NCBI RefSeq assembly: GCF_003369915.1 | Contig: NC_046677.1 | Location: 15,066,001-15,130,000 of the forward strand | DNA from: Drosophila miranda | Lineage: Eukaryota > Arthropoda > Insecta > Diptera > Drosophilidae | Length of the DNA stretch: 64,000 nt | Direction of reading: 5' to 3' | Shown: positions 32,467 to 42,260 of the stretch, piece after piece | Layout of the letters: the number at the start of each line of letters is the position of its first letter | How positions within the stretch are numbered: the stretch's first letter is position 1 | The notes under the pieces: model-generated | Told to the model about the DNA's origin: nothing | Databases searched by the model: none | Seen by the model: the letters and a program-made list of their open reading frames with translations, nothing else | Translations under genes and position numbers: made by a program

Positions 32467-34581
32467 ATGAGATTGGTTATATTGGAAACGAGCCAATCGG
32501 TTGGCATGTGGGCAGCCAAGTATGTGATGAAGCGCATCAATGACTTCCAGCCGGGTCCCAACAGGTAAGAGGGGTGTTCACATTTGACATCATTCGAGTA
32601 TGACAGTTAACGATATGATCTCTCATTTGTAGATACTTTGTGCTGGGCCTGCCTACTGGCTCTACCCCGCTGGGAATGTACAAGGAGCTTATTGAATTCC
32701 ACAAGCAGGGAAAGGTCTCCTTTCAGTATGTAAAGACCTTCAATATGGATGAGTACGTGGGTGAGTCTTCGCAGATGCTGACAGGGAATCTAATAAACCT
32801 AAATACGCTATCCCATCCACAGGTCTACCCAGAGATCACCAGGAGAGCTATCACTTCTTTATGTGGCACAACTTCTTCAAGCACATTGATATAGAACCAC
32901 AAAATGTCCATATATTGAATGGAAATGCTCCCGATCTGGTGGCCGAGTGCAACAAGTTCGAGGAGCAGATCAAGGAGGCCGGCGGCGTGGAGCTGTTTAT
33001 TGGCGGCATTGGTCCTGATGGTCACATCGCCTTCAATGAGCCGGGATCGTCGCTGGTCTCACGTACGCGTGTGAAGACCCTGGCGCAGGATACGCTGGAA
33101 GCGAATGCCCGGTTCTTCGACAACGACATGAGCAAGGTGCCCAAGCAGGCTCTCACAGTTGGCGTTGGCACTGTGATGGACTCTAAGGAGGTGATGATTC
33201 TCATTACGGGCGCCCACAAAGCCTTTGCCCTGTACAAGGCCATCGAGGAGGGCGTCAACCATATGTGGACGGTCAGCGCCTTCCAGCAGCATGCCAACAC
33301 ACTGATGATCTGCGACGAGGATGCCACGCTGGAGCTGCGTGTCAAGACTGTGAAGTACTTCAAGGTATGCCCGCCCTCGACCCTATCTTCTGTAGAAACT
33401 TGCGCCTAGATTGGTATGAGGAAGACGATAAAGGTGCTGGGATTGTTAACCCATTTAGAGGCGCTTGCACTAGTTAACTTTGCACAGATTTTTTTTGGTT
33501 ACATATAAGGGCTTTAATGGTTGCAGTTTTACGAGTAAACGAGCTGATTAAATTAAGTAAACAGAACTTTGTTAATGCCTATCTGGCCTTCCTCTTCCAC
33601 CATTCGATTTGACAATTTCACAGGGCATTCTTCGCGATATAGACGAAGGCGCCGCCATACAGGATGGTTACAAAAACTGAGATATGAGTAAAGTATCGCC
33701 CCCGACATCCACTTAGATTCAACACTGTATTTACATTTAATTTAGTTAAATTTATGCAATTTTTGTAATGCTTGCCGCAAATTCTAGATGATTAAGCAAA
33801 ATGAAATGTGAGACTGCGACATTGGGAATATAATATAGTCAAGAGGCTCAAAACTGCCGAAGAGATGCAAAAATTAATTTCTTAATGAATATTATATAAA
33901 CCTGACTGCAGCGCAAATTTGCTTAAGAGATGGAAAATCGGAGAAAAAACTGACCCTCACTGATGATCGTTTTCAAATATTGTAAATTTAGGATTTCGAT
34001 CGAAGACTGGACTTCCAATATTCCGTATAAATTCATAACATCAAGATAATAAGTACTTCTAAACACTTTTCATGATGCAGAATGCTATAAGTATCAATGC
34101 TTTCAGATTGTTGAGCATAATGCACAAAAACTTGGACAATAGCAAAAATAAAAATTCCAAAATCTAACAGAAATGTAAACCAAATGAACTAAATTAATAA
34201 AATTTGTATATACATAGAAAATCGTTTTCTGAACATATTTTTGGCTGTTATAAATCTGTTAGAATAAATGGTCCTTATCATCAATAATATATATCTTAAA
34301 TATGATCTTATATGATATGTTATGAAGTCAATCTTACAATTAATATAAGCACAAAAATGTAGACAAACTTAAAGGCAAAAAAAAAATACGAGTTTTAAGC
34401 AAACAATTTTTAAAACTCTAAAGATCTAAGTTAGAAATTACATGTAATAGGAAATCATAAGTTGGGGCAAAATAATAGACGTTTTTACACAAATTCTATA
34501 ACTAATTTCACATATTAAACATATTTACAGAGCCTGATGGATGTGCATTCCAAGTTAATAGAGCAACAGAAGACGACGTAA
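32467..34581 (+). CDS. Gnpda1: Glucosamine-6-phosphate deaminase (isoform with distal last exon)
   Basis: Exons 32467-32564, 32633-32760, 32823-33364 and 34531-34581 give 272 residues. The enzyme is a cytosolic isomerase/deaminase that converts glucosamine 6-phosphate to fructose 6-phosphate and ammonia, returning amino sugars to glycolysis. The NagB fold signatures are present: [12 protein letters not shown] (phosphate loop), [13 protein letters not shown] with the catalytic Asp, and [17 protein letters not shown] with the active-site Asp, His and Glu. The distal exon ends [16 protein letters not shown], which resembles the mammalian GLMLVHNKLVD end, so it is likely the ancestral form. The D. 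melanogaster orthologue is also called Oscillin. Confidence 0.93.
33624..33680 (+). CDS. Gnpda1: Alternative last exon of Gnpda1
   Basis: After an acceptor (TTTCACAG) ending at 33623, an in-phase frame encodes [18 protein letters not shown] and stops at 33680. It can join to the same donor at 33364, giving a 274-residue isoform with a different C-terminus. Confidence 0.7.
   Translation, partial: GILRDIDEGAAIQDGYKN
33681..34530. other. AT-rich intron between the two Gnpda1 terminal exons
   Basis: No open frame or repeat of note. It probably contains the 3' untranslated region of the proximal isoform. Confidence 0.4.
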
Positions 34582-34871
34582 CCTTCGAACCTTCATTCCT
34601 TTTAGGAGGAACTATATGTGGACAGGATCTACAAAAAAGATCAACATTTTATCAACTTGCTTAGACATTTAAGATGAAAGTAAAATCTGTAGAAATTTAA
34701 CTGCCGTGTAAATTGTCCAGAAATCTTTAATCTGTTTGTTTTAATGTATACCTAAATATTTTTACAATTTTTTAACAAATCATGCATTATATATAAAGTT
34801 TATATAAAAGAAATGAGACCTAGTGGAAGAAGCGTGGCTATGCCAATTGTTTGTAGTACGATTCCATCTGC

Positions 34872-35885
34872 TCAACGCCGACACAGTATCTGTTTGTCGG
34901 TGTAGACGAACTCCTCGTGATCCTCGATGAGGCGAAACAGTTCCTTCGCATAGAAAATCGAGCGAACCGACTCCTCCAAAATGAGCTGATGGTTCTGGAC
35001 GGCGCGACGCACCTGTTCGTGTATGAACATTTCCTCCAAACGCTTGGCTCGCTGCGTGAGCCGACAGGCCTCGTTGTTTCTCAGCGTCACCTGTCCGGAT
35101 GTAAGACGGCACTCCACGGCAGGCTGATGGCGGGCCGCATTGTTGTGGTAGCAGCAGATGTCGCTGATGACGCTTGCGTTCACATTGAAGATGCCCTCAG
35201 CGGCACTTATCACGGTCTGGCAGACGGCCGGCGAGCAAACCATCTCGCGCTTCAGGTTCTCGCAGATCATTTGCTGGAGCACCGTCTGGCGGGCGGGCCT
35301 CAGGAAGCCACGACGTATGTGTCGCCGTCCGATCTTCTCGCGCATTGGACGAAAGCTGAAAACCTGGGTGCCCCAGACCTTGCCGCGTACGGGCTTTGTG
35401 GTCTTGCGTCCACATCTTGGCTCCCGGAACAGTTGTCGCTTCACCCGCTTCAGGCTCTCGATCTTCTTGGTGATCCGCTCTGGCTGCAGACAACTGTCCA
35501 CCTGGTGCCACAGCTCGCGAGGCGTGGCCAGCGAGGCACTCGAGGAACCCCAGTACAGCTTGTGAACCAGACCGTTCATCAGATACAGCTGACGGATGCA
35601 CTCGTTGAGGAAGCTCCTCTTGGTGGGGCTCTGGAAGTTGGGCGGATTGTTCAGGATATAGTGATCCCGCTTGTAAACGACACAATAGCCAAAGCTGGTC
35701 TCTCCACACAGGACGCCTGGACGCTGATACACAATCAACTGCTGGTCCTTATAGTCAATCGGAGAGTTGAATATAAAGATCTGATTGTGCGCCTCATTGG
35801 GCGTGCGGTACATCAGCAATTGCTTGGTCTGCGCTTTGTCCATGGCCGATAAGAGTTGATAAACGAGTGATGTGGCTGTGGTCAC
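34872..35885 (-). CDS. Unrecognised basic single-exon protein
   Basis: The frame from 35885 encodes 337 residues; starting at the ATG at 35843 (MDKAQTKQLL) gives 323. I do not recognise a family. It is basic with scattered cysteines and shows no signal peptide or membrane span. The first part is beta-like (IFIFNSPIDYKDQQLIVYQRPG), the middle Arg/Lys-rich (KVWGTQVFSFRPMREKIGRR), and the end helical (LEEMFIHEQVRRAVQNHQLILEESVRSIFYAKELF). Codon usage resembles the neighbouring real genes. A TATA box (TATATA, 35897-35902) lies only 12 bases upstream of 35885. Transcription would then start around 35870, which favours 35843. A TATA promoter on an intronless gene would fit narrow, for example testis, expression, but that is inference. 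Confidence 0.7.
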   Translation of the reverse strand: MTTATSLVYQLLSAMDKAQTKQLLMYRTPNEAHNQIFIFNSPIDYKDQQLIVYQRPGVLCGETSFGYCVVYKRDHYILNNPPNFQSPTKRSFLNECIRQLYLMNGLVHKLYWGSSSASLATPRELWHQVDSCLQPERITKKIESLKRVKRQLFREPRCGRKTTKPVRGKVWGTQVFSFRPMREKIGRRHIRRGFLRPARQTVLQQMICENLKREMVCSPAVCQTVISAAEGIFNVNASVISDICCYHNNAARHQPAVECRLTSGQVTLRNNEACRLTQRAKRLEEMFIHEQVRRAVQNHQLILEESVRSIFYAKELFRLIEDHEEFVYTDKQILCRR

Positions 35886-35896
35886 GCACTAGGGCT

Positions 35897-35902
35897 TATA
35901 TA
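35897..35902 (-). promoter_or_regulatory. TATA box of the unrecognised basic protein gene
   Basis: Reads ATATATAAG on the minus strand. Its position argues for translation from 35843 rather than 35885. Confidence 0.5.
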
Positions 35903-37281
35903 TGTCGGCTAGGACTTGGGCAGGTAGCCAGATAGGACCACTCTAATGACCTGCCCACTTGTCAATCCTGTCGTGTCATGATACCAATGTGAGGCAAGGC
36001 ATAGCTCTTTTGGGGTTTTCCCAAAATACCCATCCGTAAATTTAGGGTTCTTAGTTTTCAATTTACCTGATGTTTGCAGATATTTTTGGGATGCTCAGAT
36101 GGGGTGTATGTGATCGCTGTATTGTTAGACAATTTGCATTCCTTTTAGGGCGTTAGTATCTATACGGCAATAGTTTCAGCCAGCAGGTTGTAGAAAGTTG
36201 CATCTGAAAATATCAAAAACCGAAGAAGAACAAATTAAAGCTATCGAATGCGGCCGCGACGGAAGTCGCCATCGATTGTTACATTGATGAAATTTGTTAT
36301 TTTACAGAAAATTATAATTTCGTGTGAATCTGTTGGACTGTTCACATTTTGATGTTTGGCCAATTTTATTGTAATTTCAAATTTCAATTTCACTAAAAGG
36401 AGTTATGTATAATAACACTAAAGCGTTATAATATTAACGTCACTGAAGACGTTTACCAACATTCATTGCGATTCGACTCAAATCGATCTGCTGCGAACAA
36501 GAGCAAAGAATTGAAATATTCATACTCAGAATTGTCAATCGTGCTCCGGCTTTTGAAAATCGGAAAAGTGAGTGTTTTGGTTTTCGCAAACCATAGGATT
36601 CTTAAATCGTAACATAATCCGAATGCAAAAACGACATATTTAACTAAAATATTTAAATTTCCAAAAAAAATACAGATTTTTTCATCAAGTGAAATGCTGC
36701 TTGTAATCGCCATTATAAATTATAAGCTTTTTTTCTTAATACTATATCCAAATCGAACATCTAATATAATTGAAATGGAAGTGCCAAACAGCTTTCTTAA
36801 TTTTGTCAAATGGGTATTTTTTAAGCAATGTAAAAGCAGAAACACACGCCAAAGATTTAGTGTCTATAAGAGTTCCAAGCCCCACGTCTTCTATCATTAT
36901 TGCTCAGAACCAGCACGTGCCTTTTCTTTCAGGTAGAAGCTACACGAAACAAAATCCCAACTATCTGAACGGAATCAGGATCAGGTAGGTGGCCTTATTT
37001 TTGGGTAAGTTTGCAAGAAAGGATTTAATGTTGTTATGGATCGCCACAGGCTTATGTAATTGCATTTTGTCAACGATAGTAATCCGTGCCAGGTGTTGAC
37101 CATAAAACATCGACCAAGACAAGACATGAAAGAAAGCGATACCATAGAGAAGAAACGCAGGTAAAGCTCGAGTGATCTAGACGCAGGTAAGAAAATCCTT
37201 ACGGATGCTTTTGAAATATAAAACTGACTGAGCATCAGTTGCAGCTGTCACAAACATATTAACCAGCAAATCAGCAACAAC
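35903..37281. other. Spacer without supported genes
   Basis: AT-rich DNA between two unrecognised single-exon genes. The short frames near 36.7-36.9 kb have no coding character. Near 37233-37240 an initiator-like CATCAGTTGC lies at a suitable distance from the next gene. Confidence 0.4.
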
Positions 37282-37956
37282 ATGGGGAACAGTATCGATC
37301 GCAAGGTATCACCCACGCCCACGCCCAGCCCCACCGAGACCATCAAGCCGAAAGAGCAAGAACAAGTTGTGGAACAGCAGCCGGAGGCGCCAAAGCTTGA
37401 TACCAATCTGCCTCTGCAACTGTTCTGCTATCGCCAGCAGTTGCCGGCCAAGAACCATCATACGATGAAGTGGGCCACAGCCAAGCTGCTGCTCACAGAG
37501 GAGCTGCTCAAGCTCCAGCAGACCCATCGTCCCAGGGCTCCCCGCTGTCCCTGGGAAAACTATGAGGCGACGAGGCTAACGGACGAGGAGGATAGCGATG
37601 GCAACCAGGAGAACAGAGCTCCCAACAATGATGACCTCTCCCGAGAGCTGACCACTTTAAAAAACTATCGCATGGAATTGCGCGAAACCATCCTCAAGGT
37701 GGCCCACAAAAAGAAGACAAAGACCTCGCAGAAGAAACTGAAGCGTCTGAATCGCCGCACCCTGATCTCCTCGAAGAAGCCCAGCAACAAGGTGAAGGAG
37801 CCACATAAGCCTCTATACAATGAATGGCTCCTGGGCGAAGACGAGCCGGAAAGCCCCCTACAAGCAGACTCACTGCAAGATGGGAGTCCCGTGATGGTGG
37901 ACCCCCCTGCAGCATCAGCAAGGGACTCCCTCGCATCTGGGGGTCATCACCATTGA
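37282..37956 (+). CDS. Unrecognised small acidic/basic low-complexity protein
   Basis: A 224-residue single-exon frame. I do not recognise a family. The N-terminus MGNSIDRK has Gly2 but an acid where N-myristoylation usually needs a small residue, so lipidation is doubtful. A Thr-Pro/Ser-Pro stretch (SPTPTPSPTE) and a Glu/Gln patch follow. A mid-section (LPLQLFCYRQQLPAKNHHTMKWATAKLLLTEELL, split here by no intron) looks the most structured. Then come an acidic segment (LTDEEDSDGNQEN) and a strongly basic one (KKKTKTSQKKLKRLNRRTL) that could bind nucleic acid or act as a nuclear signal. It ends with a His-rich tail. Codon use and a plausible initiator near 37235 support a real gene. Confidence 0.65.
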   Translation: MGNSIDRKVSPTPTPSPTETIKPKEQEQVVEQQPEAPKLDTNLPLQLFCYRQQLPAKNHHTMKWATAKLLLTEELLKLQQTHRPRAPRCPWENYEATRLTDEEDSDGNQENRAPNNDDLSRELTTLKNYRMELRETILKVAHKKKTKTSQKKLKRLNRRTLISSKKPSNKVKEPHKPLYNEWLLGEDEPESPLQADSLQDGSPVMVDPPAASARDSLASGGHHH

Positions 37957-40869
37957 CTGAGATCCCCTACCTGATTGAACTGAAAACAACCCCCCTAGAT
38001 TTAGTTCACTTAGCTAATTTGGTCGTTACACTAATTCTAATTGTACATATACTGTTTTTATTTCCATTAAATTAAACCCAATCTGCAATCGCCTCCTATT
38101 TGGCCAACTGACTGGATGGTCAATGCTGCTCCCGAGTACAGACTCGGGACTGGCCCAAATCAAAGTTCAATGCGCCCGCCTCCGGCATCCCTTTTTTCGC
38201 TTGTTTTGTTCGCCTGCCCGTTTAAGCCAACCAACGTATTGAATAATTAAGCTGCCTCGATTGCGGCCGGCCCGTAATTGATTGCGACGACTTCCGCATC
38301 CGTGTCCTGTCTCCTGTGGCTGCTCCTGTGTATGCTCCTCTGTATGTAATTCCTGATCCTGCTCTGCCTTGCCTTGGGGCTGGTTTCTATAAGAACATTT
38401 TTTGTTTGATATTTAATTCAATTTAATTTAAAGTCTTCCTTTGAGAATAAAGCTGGAGTCCAGTTCTTGGATGTTCTGGTAGTTCCTCGCTCTGTATTTA
38501 TTCAAATTTATTAAAGTGTCTTTCTCCACGGAAGTCTTTATTAAAAGGCGAAATGAGTGATACAAAACTGATTAAACCTCGCTTAAAACCAGTAAAAAAA
38601 CCACTCCAGAATGTACATTTCCTTTCCATAATGGGGTTACAAATGTAACCCAAACAATCCACGCACATATTTCATTAAAGTATTGTATATCCCCTAAATC
38701 TGCTCTGACAATGGGGTTCTGTGATAAACTGCCACAAACCATTTCAGCACTTCCCTAATCTAATCTTTTGACTAATTAAATTTAGGAAAAAATACAAGTA
38801 GCTCTCCCAAGTGCAGGGGGAAAAGCGTCGCCGTCGTCGTAGTCGTAGCTCAACCCAAATAAATGATTGTGGGTCATGCAACTGCGCTGGCAATTACCAA
38901 CTGAAGTTGGAGGGATATTTATGTTGCCCCAAGGGGCAGCAGCAGCAGCAGTGGCAGCGGTAGCAGCAGCACTTTGAACTTGTCCCAGAAACGTGCCAAA
39001 AAGTTGCACCATTTGCATTTGGAGCAATTAAAAAGTGCGAAGCAATTATCGCATATTAACATGATGTAATATTTAATAAAAATAATTATGGGCCGGGGCC
39101 AGGTTAGCCTGGATCCGGAATTGGAGTTGGGGAGGCACACGCACTCCGCATACGCAGACATCTGCAGACGCGATGCGACGCCATCCCCATCCTGACACAA
39201 ATTCCCTTTCAACTTACATAACAAGCTCTCCGCAACCATCGGATCCAAATGGCACCCAAACGGGGGCGCCCGCTGCAATTTGGAATTCCTTGCAACGCAT
39301 CAAAGCGCAAAACCAAATTGTGACATGTCCTGCCACCATTTCCTTTTCCATTGCATCCCCACAAACAATGCCCTGCCCCATCGAGTCGGGGAACAAAAGA
39401 AGTGGCACATACCACACGATGGCCCTTTCGGGAACCGCCACCCTTTATAGAAGGAGCCAGGACTAGGACCAGGTCCAATGTTATGCCACTTCCACGCATG
39501 TGTAGCGGGGTGTTAATTGCGGACTAAGCGGAAACTCCTAAGAATTTCTTCTTTAATTAAATTTTTTTCATATAAATGTAGAAAAATATTTTATTAATTG
39601 CTAACATTTTTAGCAGCGCCTTCTAGGAATTGCAATCTCTCGCATTTGCTTCCTAGAGAGGGTTTTGCAACCCTTAAGGGCTTGCGCTTTCCTTCCCATC
39701 TTGAGGCAATTTGTTAATGGTTGATGGTGTGACTAATTCGAGAGTTTGAATTTCAAAAGAAAGCAATAGTCATAAATTATTTATAAAAAAAATAAACCAA
39801 GCCTGAAGCAACCACCAAAATTTGATTTGATTGTGGGGAATTTAGATGAGGATGGTATGACGTTGTGGCAAGCAAGTACGGGTATATCCCATCGAAGAGT
39901 AAGACAAATCACGCACAAAGCACAATTCCCAACAGTATTACGTGTATTCTTTGGTCAGGAATGTATTCTTAGTTTTGGGACAATTGTTCTTGAAGTAATT
40001 CGATGCAAATAGGACCTTTGAATATTTTTTTAAGAATATTGTTCAAGTAGCATGACCTGGGACTTTAGTTCAAGTTCTCAGAAAAAACCCTTTAAAGATA
40101 TCTGACTTTTTAAAAATTTGAGAGGATTATTAACTTATTATGGCCATGGGGTCCCAGCATATACATGGCTCTAATACATATTTAGAGTGTTTTCCATTAC
40201 AATTTCAAAATTAAAAATAATTTTATTTCATTAATTAAAGAATTTTTAAAAGACTACATATATTGCAATTTGTGATATGTGCATACATCGACAGTGACTT
40301 TACTATCATTTTCAAAATTAGGGTAAGCGAAATACTCCTGCTGTTTAATTGGAATTAAACTGATCCACAAAGTAGGCTCTATCTAAGAAAATACAAATGA
40401 AAATTTGCCAAAGCCAGTAAGTCATTCCTCAGATTGGATCCATTTCAAACAAAGCCGTATCGTTTCGGGATATATTCGTAGTAAACCTATCCACAAAGTA
40501 GGCTCTATTCGAAATGAAAATTGTCGAAACCCAGTAGGTCATACCATTTCAAACGAAGCTATATCGTTTCATGAGAATTTTCTCATTCAGTTTTCGAGTC
40601 TCACCAAATTCATATGTTTTGTTTTCGCTCTGTAAAAACAAAAAATTATCAAAATTAAAAAAAAAAATTTTGTATATTCAGTCTGATCTGTAGTTCTGTG
40701 AAATACTTTTCATCTTTCGTAAACCCAATCATTTTGTTGGCACTTTTCGAAACGACACACTACAGAAGACTGAAGGGATCCATAACCATCCCACACCGTT
40801 GAAGAAGAGACCGAAGATACAGTAACAGATATTTTCCGTGCAAGGAAAAGCATCGAAGCAGCCGCCAAG
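37957..40869. other. Non-coding spacer with a local tandem duplication
   Basis: No supported gene in 2.9 kb. The segment 38.78-39.5 kb is richer in GC and includes a CAG-type run (38937-38970), so it could be regulatory. Before the LIM gene there is an imperfect tandem duplication (listed separately). Confidence 0.4.
40364..40570. repeat. Imperfect tandem duplication, period 126 bases
   Basis: Copy 1 (40364-40466) and copy 2 (40490-40570) both begin TCCACAAAGTAGGCTCTAT. Both contain CCATTTCAAAC(A/G)AAGC and end at TATCGTTTC. Copy 2 is shorter through an internal gap. Confidence 0.75.
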
Positions 40870-41403
40870 ATGACTGAGAATATTGTGTGCCACAAGTGCA
40901 ACCAGGCCATCACCAAGCGGATGGTCACTGCTTTGGGCAAGACCTGGCATCCGGAGCACTTCCTCTGCCGCCACTGCGAGCAGCCGATCGACGATGCCGC
41001 CTTCAACATCCAGGACGGAGAGCCCGTCTGCACCCAGTGCTTCATCGAGCGTTATACCCACACCTGTGCCGGCTGCAAGAAGCCGATCCTGGAGCGCACC
41101 ATCGTCGCCATGGGCGAGAACTGGCACGAGGAATGCTTCTGCTGTGGCGGCGCCTGCAAGAAGCCGCTGTCCAACCAGCCCTTCTTTGAGCGGGGAGGCA
41201 AGGCCTACTGCAAGCAGGACTACGAGAACCTCTTCGCCGACAAGTGTGCCAAGTGCGATCAGCCGATCACCACCAGCGCCATCGTCGCCATGAACGTCAA
41301 GTGGCACCACGACTGCTTCCGATGCAATCGCTGCAGCAATCCTATTACCACACCGAACTTCACCGTCGAAGGGGGCAAGCCGATCTGTCCCGCCTGCGAC
41401 TGA
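40870..41403 (+). CDS. Three-LIM-domain protein
   Basis: A 177-residue protein consisting almost wholly of three LIM domains of the paxillin/PINCH type. The domains begin at CHKCNQAI (about residue 7), CAGCKKPI (about 66) and CAKCDQPI (about 126). Each keeps the pattern of two zinc fingers, with WH and C-x-x-C spacing intact; the third ends CPACD at the last residue. LIM domains are protein-binding modules, and this type often acts at integrin adhesions or on actin. No other domain is present. It resembles the small Drosophila LIM-only gene I recall as CG31624, though that identity is from memory. A long GC-rich antisense frame over it reflects LIM codon usage and is not a gene. Confidence 0.88.
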   Translation: MTENIVCHKCNQAITKRMVTALGKTWHPEHFLCRHCEQPIDDAAFNIQDGEPVCTQCFIERYTHTCAGCKKPILERTIVAMGENWHEECFCCGGACKKPLSNQPFFERGGKAYCKQDYENLFADKCAKCDQPITTSAIVAMNVKWHHDCFRCNRCSNPITTPNFTVEGGKPICPACD

Positions 41404-41702
41404 TTCGAGATCCTTGCATTCCTCACCTCCGGCACATGGATGTTTTCTGGCATCCAACCTCTGGCTCACAACTTAAACCAACAACAAACAGGATTGAAAT
41501 ACAACACCAAGCACCACCACCCACAGCAATTGTTATTGCTGCTGTAAGCATTTATAATTCGATGTTCGTTTCAGAGTTGAACAATCGGAAGTTATAAATG
41601 CTTGCATCTTCACACTCGACGCCAGTGCCGGCAGTCAACCACAATACATTTGCTGCCAACCTTCAACATAAACCACACTCAAAAGTACACTACACTGACA
41701 CC

Positions 41703-41708
41703 GAATAA
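41703..41708 (+). promoter_or_regulatory. Poly(A) signal of the LIM gene
   Basis: AATAAA about 300 bases after the LIM stop. Confidence 0.5.
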
Positions 41709-42121
41709 AGAACCAAAAACAACACGAATCAAATGAAGTTTCAATAACTTATGACGATCTATAGAGCATAAGTATTGACTACTCAAAAGAGTATTATTCC
41801 TCCTAGTAATTTTAATATTGCAGATCTCTCGGTTCATATTTTCGTACCTGTACATGAAGAACAATTAACAGCTTTTTTCTAAAGTAAAGCAAATCGAAGT
41901 CTCTTTCAAGGCATACTTTGTGAGAATACAAATTGGAAGACCGCAGTTTCTATAATTTGTATTTATTGAACCTAAAAGATATCGGCTTGAATACATTTTA
42001 GTAGTAAAAAATCTCTTTTAGACGAATTACATCTTGGAAACAAATATTTTTCCAATTCATGGATACAAGCGATTATCCTACAACTGTTGGGGTTTGCTGT
42101 ACAATGAGGCAAATTTAAAAT

Positions 42122-42260
42122 TTAATTTGAAATAACTTCTGCGCGTAGATCTGACTTATTTTGTAGTTTGGCCGCGTGACAATGTGGACATTCTTTGTCC
42201 ATAGCACCAATCAGCACTTTCGGATGAGCGAAATATTCAATATCTGGCTCGTACTCGAAT
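42122..42260 (-). mobile_element. Probable Helitron coding fragment
   Basis: A minus-strand frame reads FEYEPDIEYFAHP, VLIGAMDKECPHCHAAKL and QNKS. The IG-MD-x-CPHC-A-KL pattern resembles the zinc-finger start of Helitron Rep/helicase proteins (IGxMxxxCxxCxALKxxxE). Only this short piece is visible; no Rep HUH or helicase motifs follow. It would be a decayed rolling-circle DNA transposon remnant. Confidence 0.4.

Noticed and set aside
34917-35852. 311-codon plus-strand frame
   Set aside because: It lies opposite the 34872-35885 gene in a fixed frame relation. Its composition looks like antisense codon shadow and it has no better start or motif support than the minus-strand frame, which has a TATA box.
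40729-41469. 246-codon minus-strand frame
   Set aside because: Antisense to a clear three-LIM gene; explained by GC-rich third positions.
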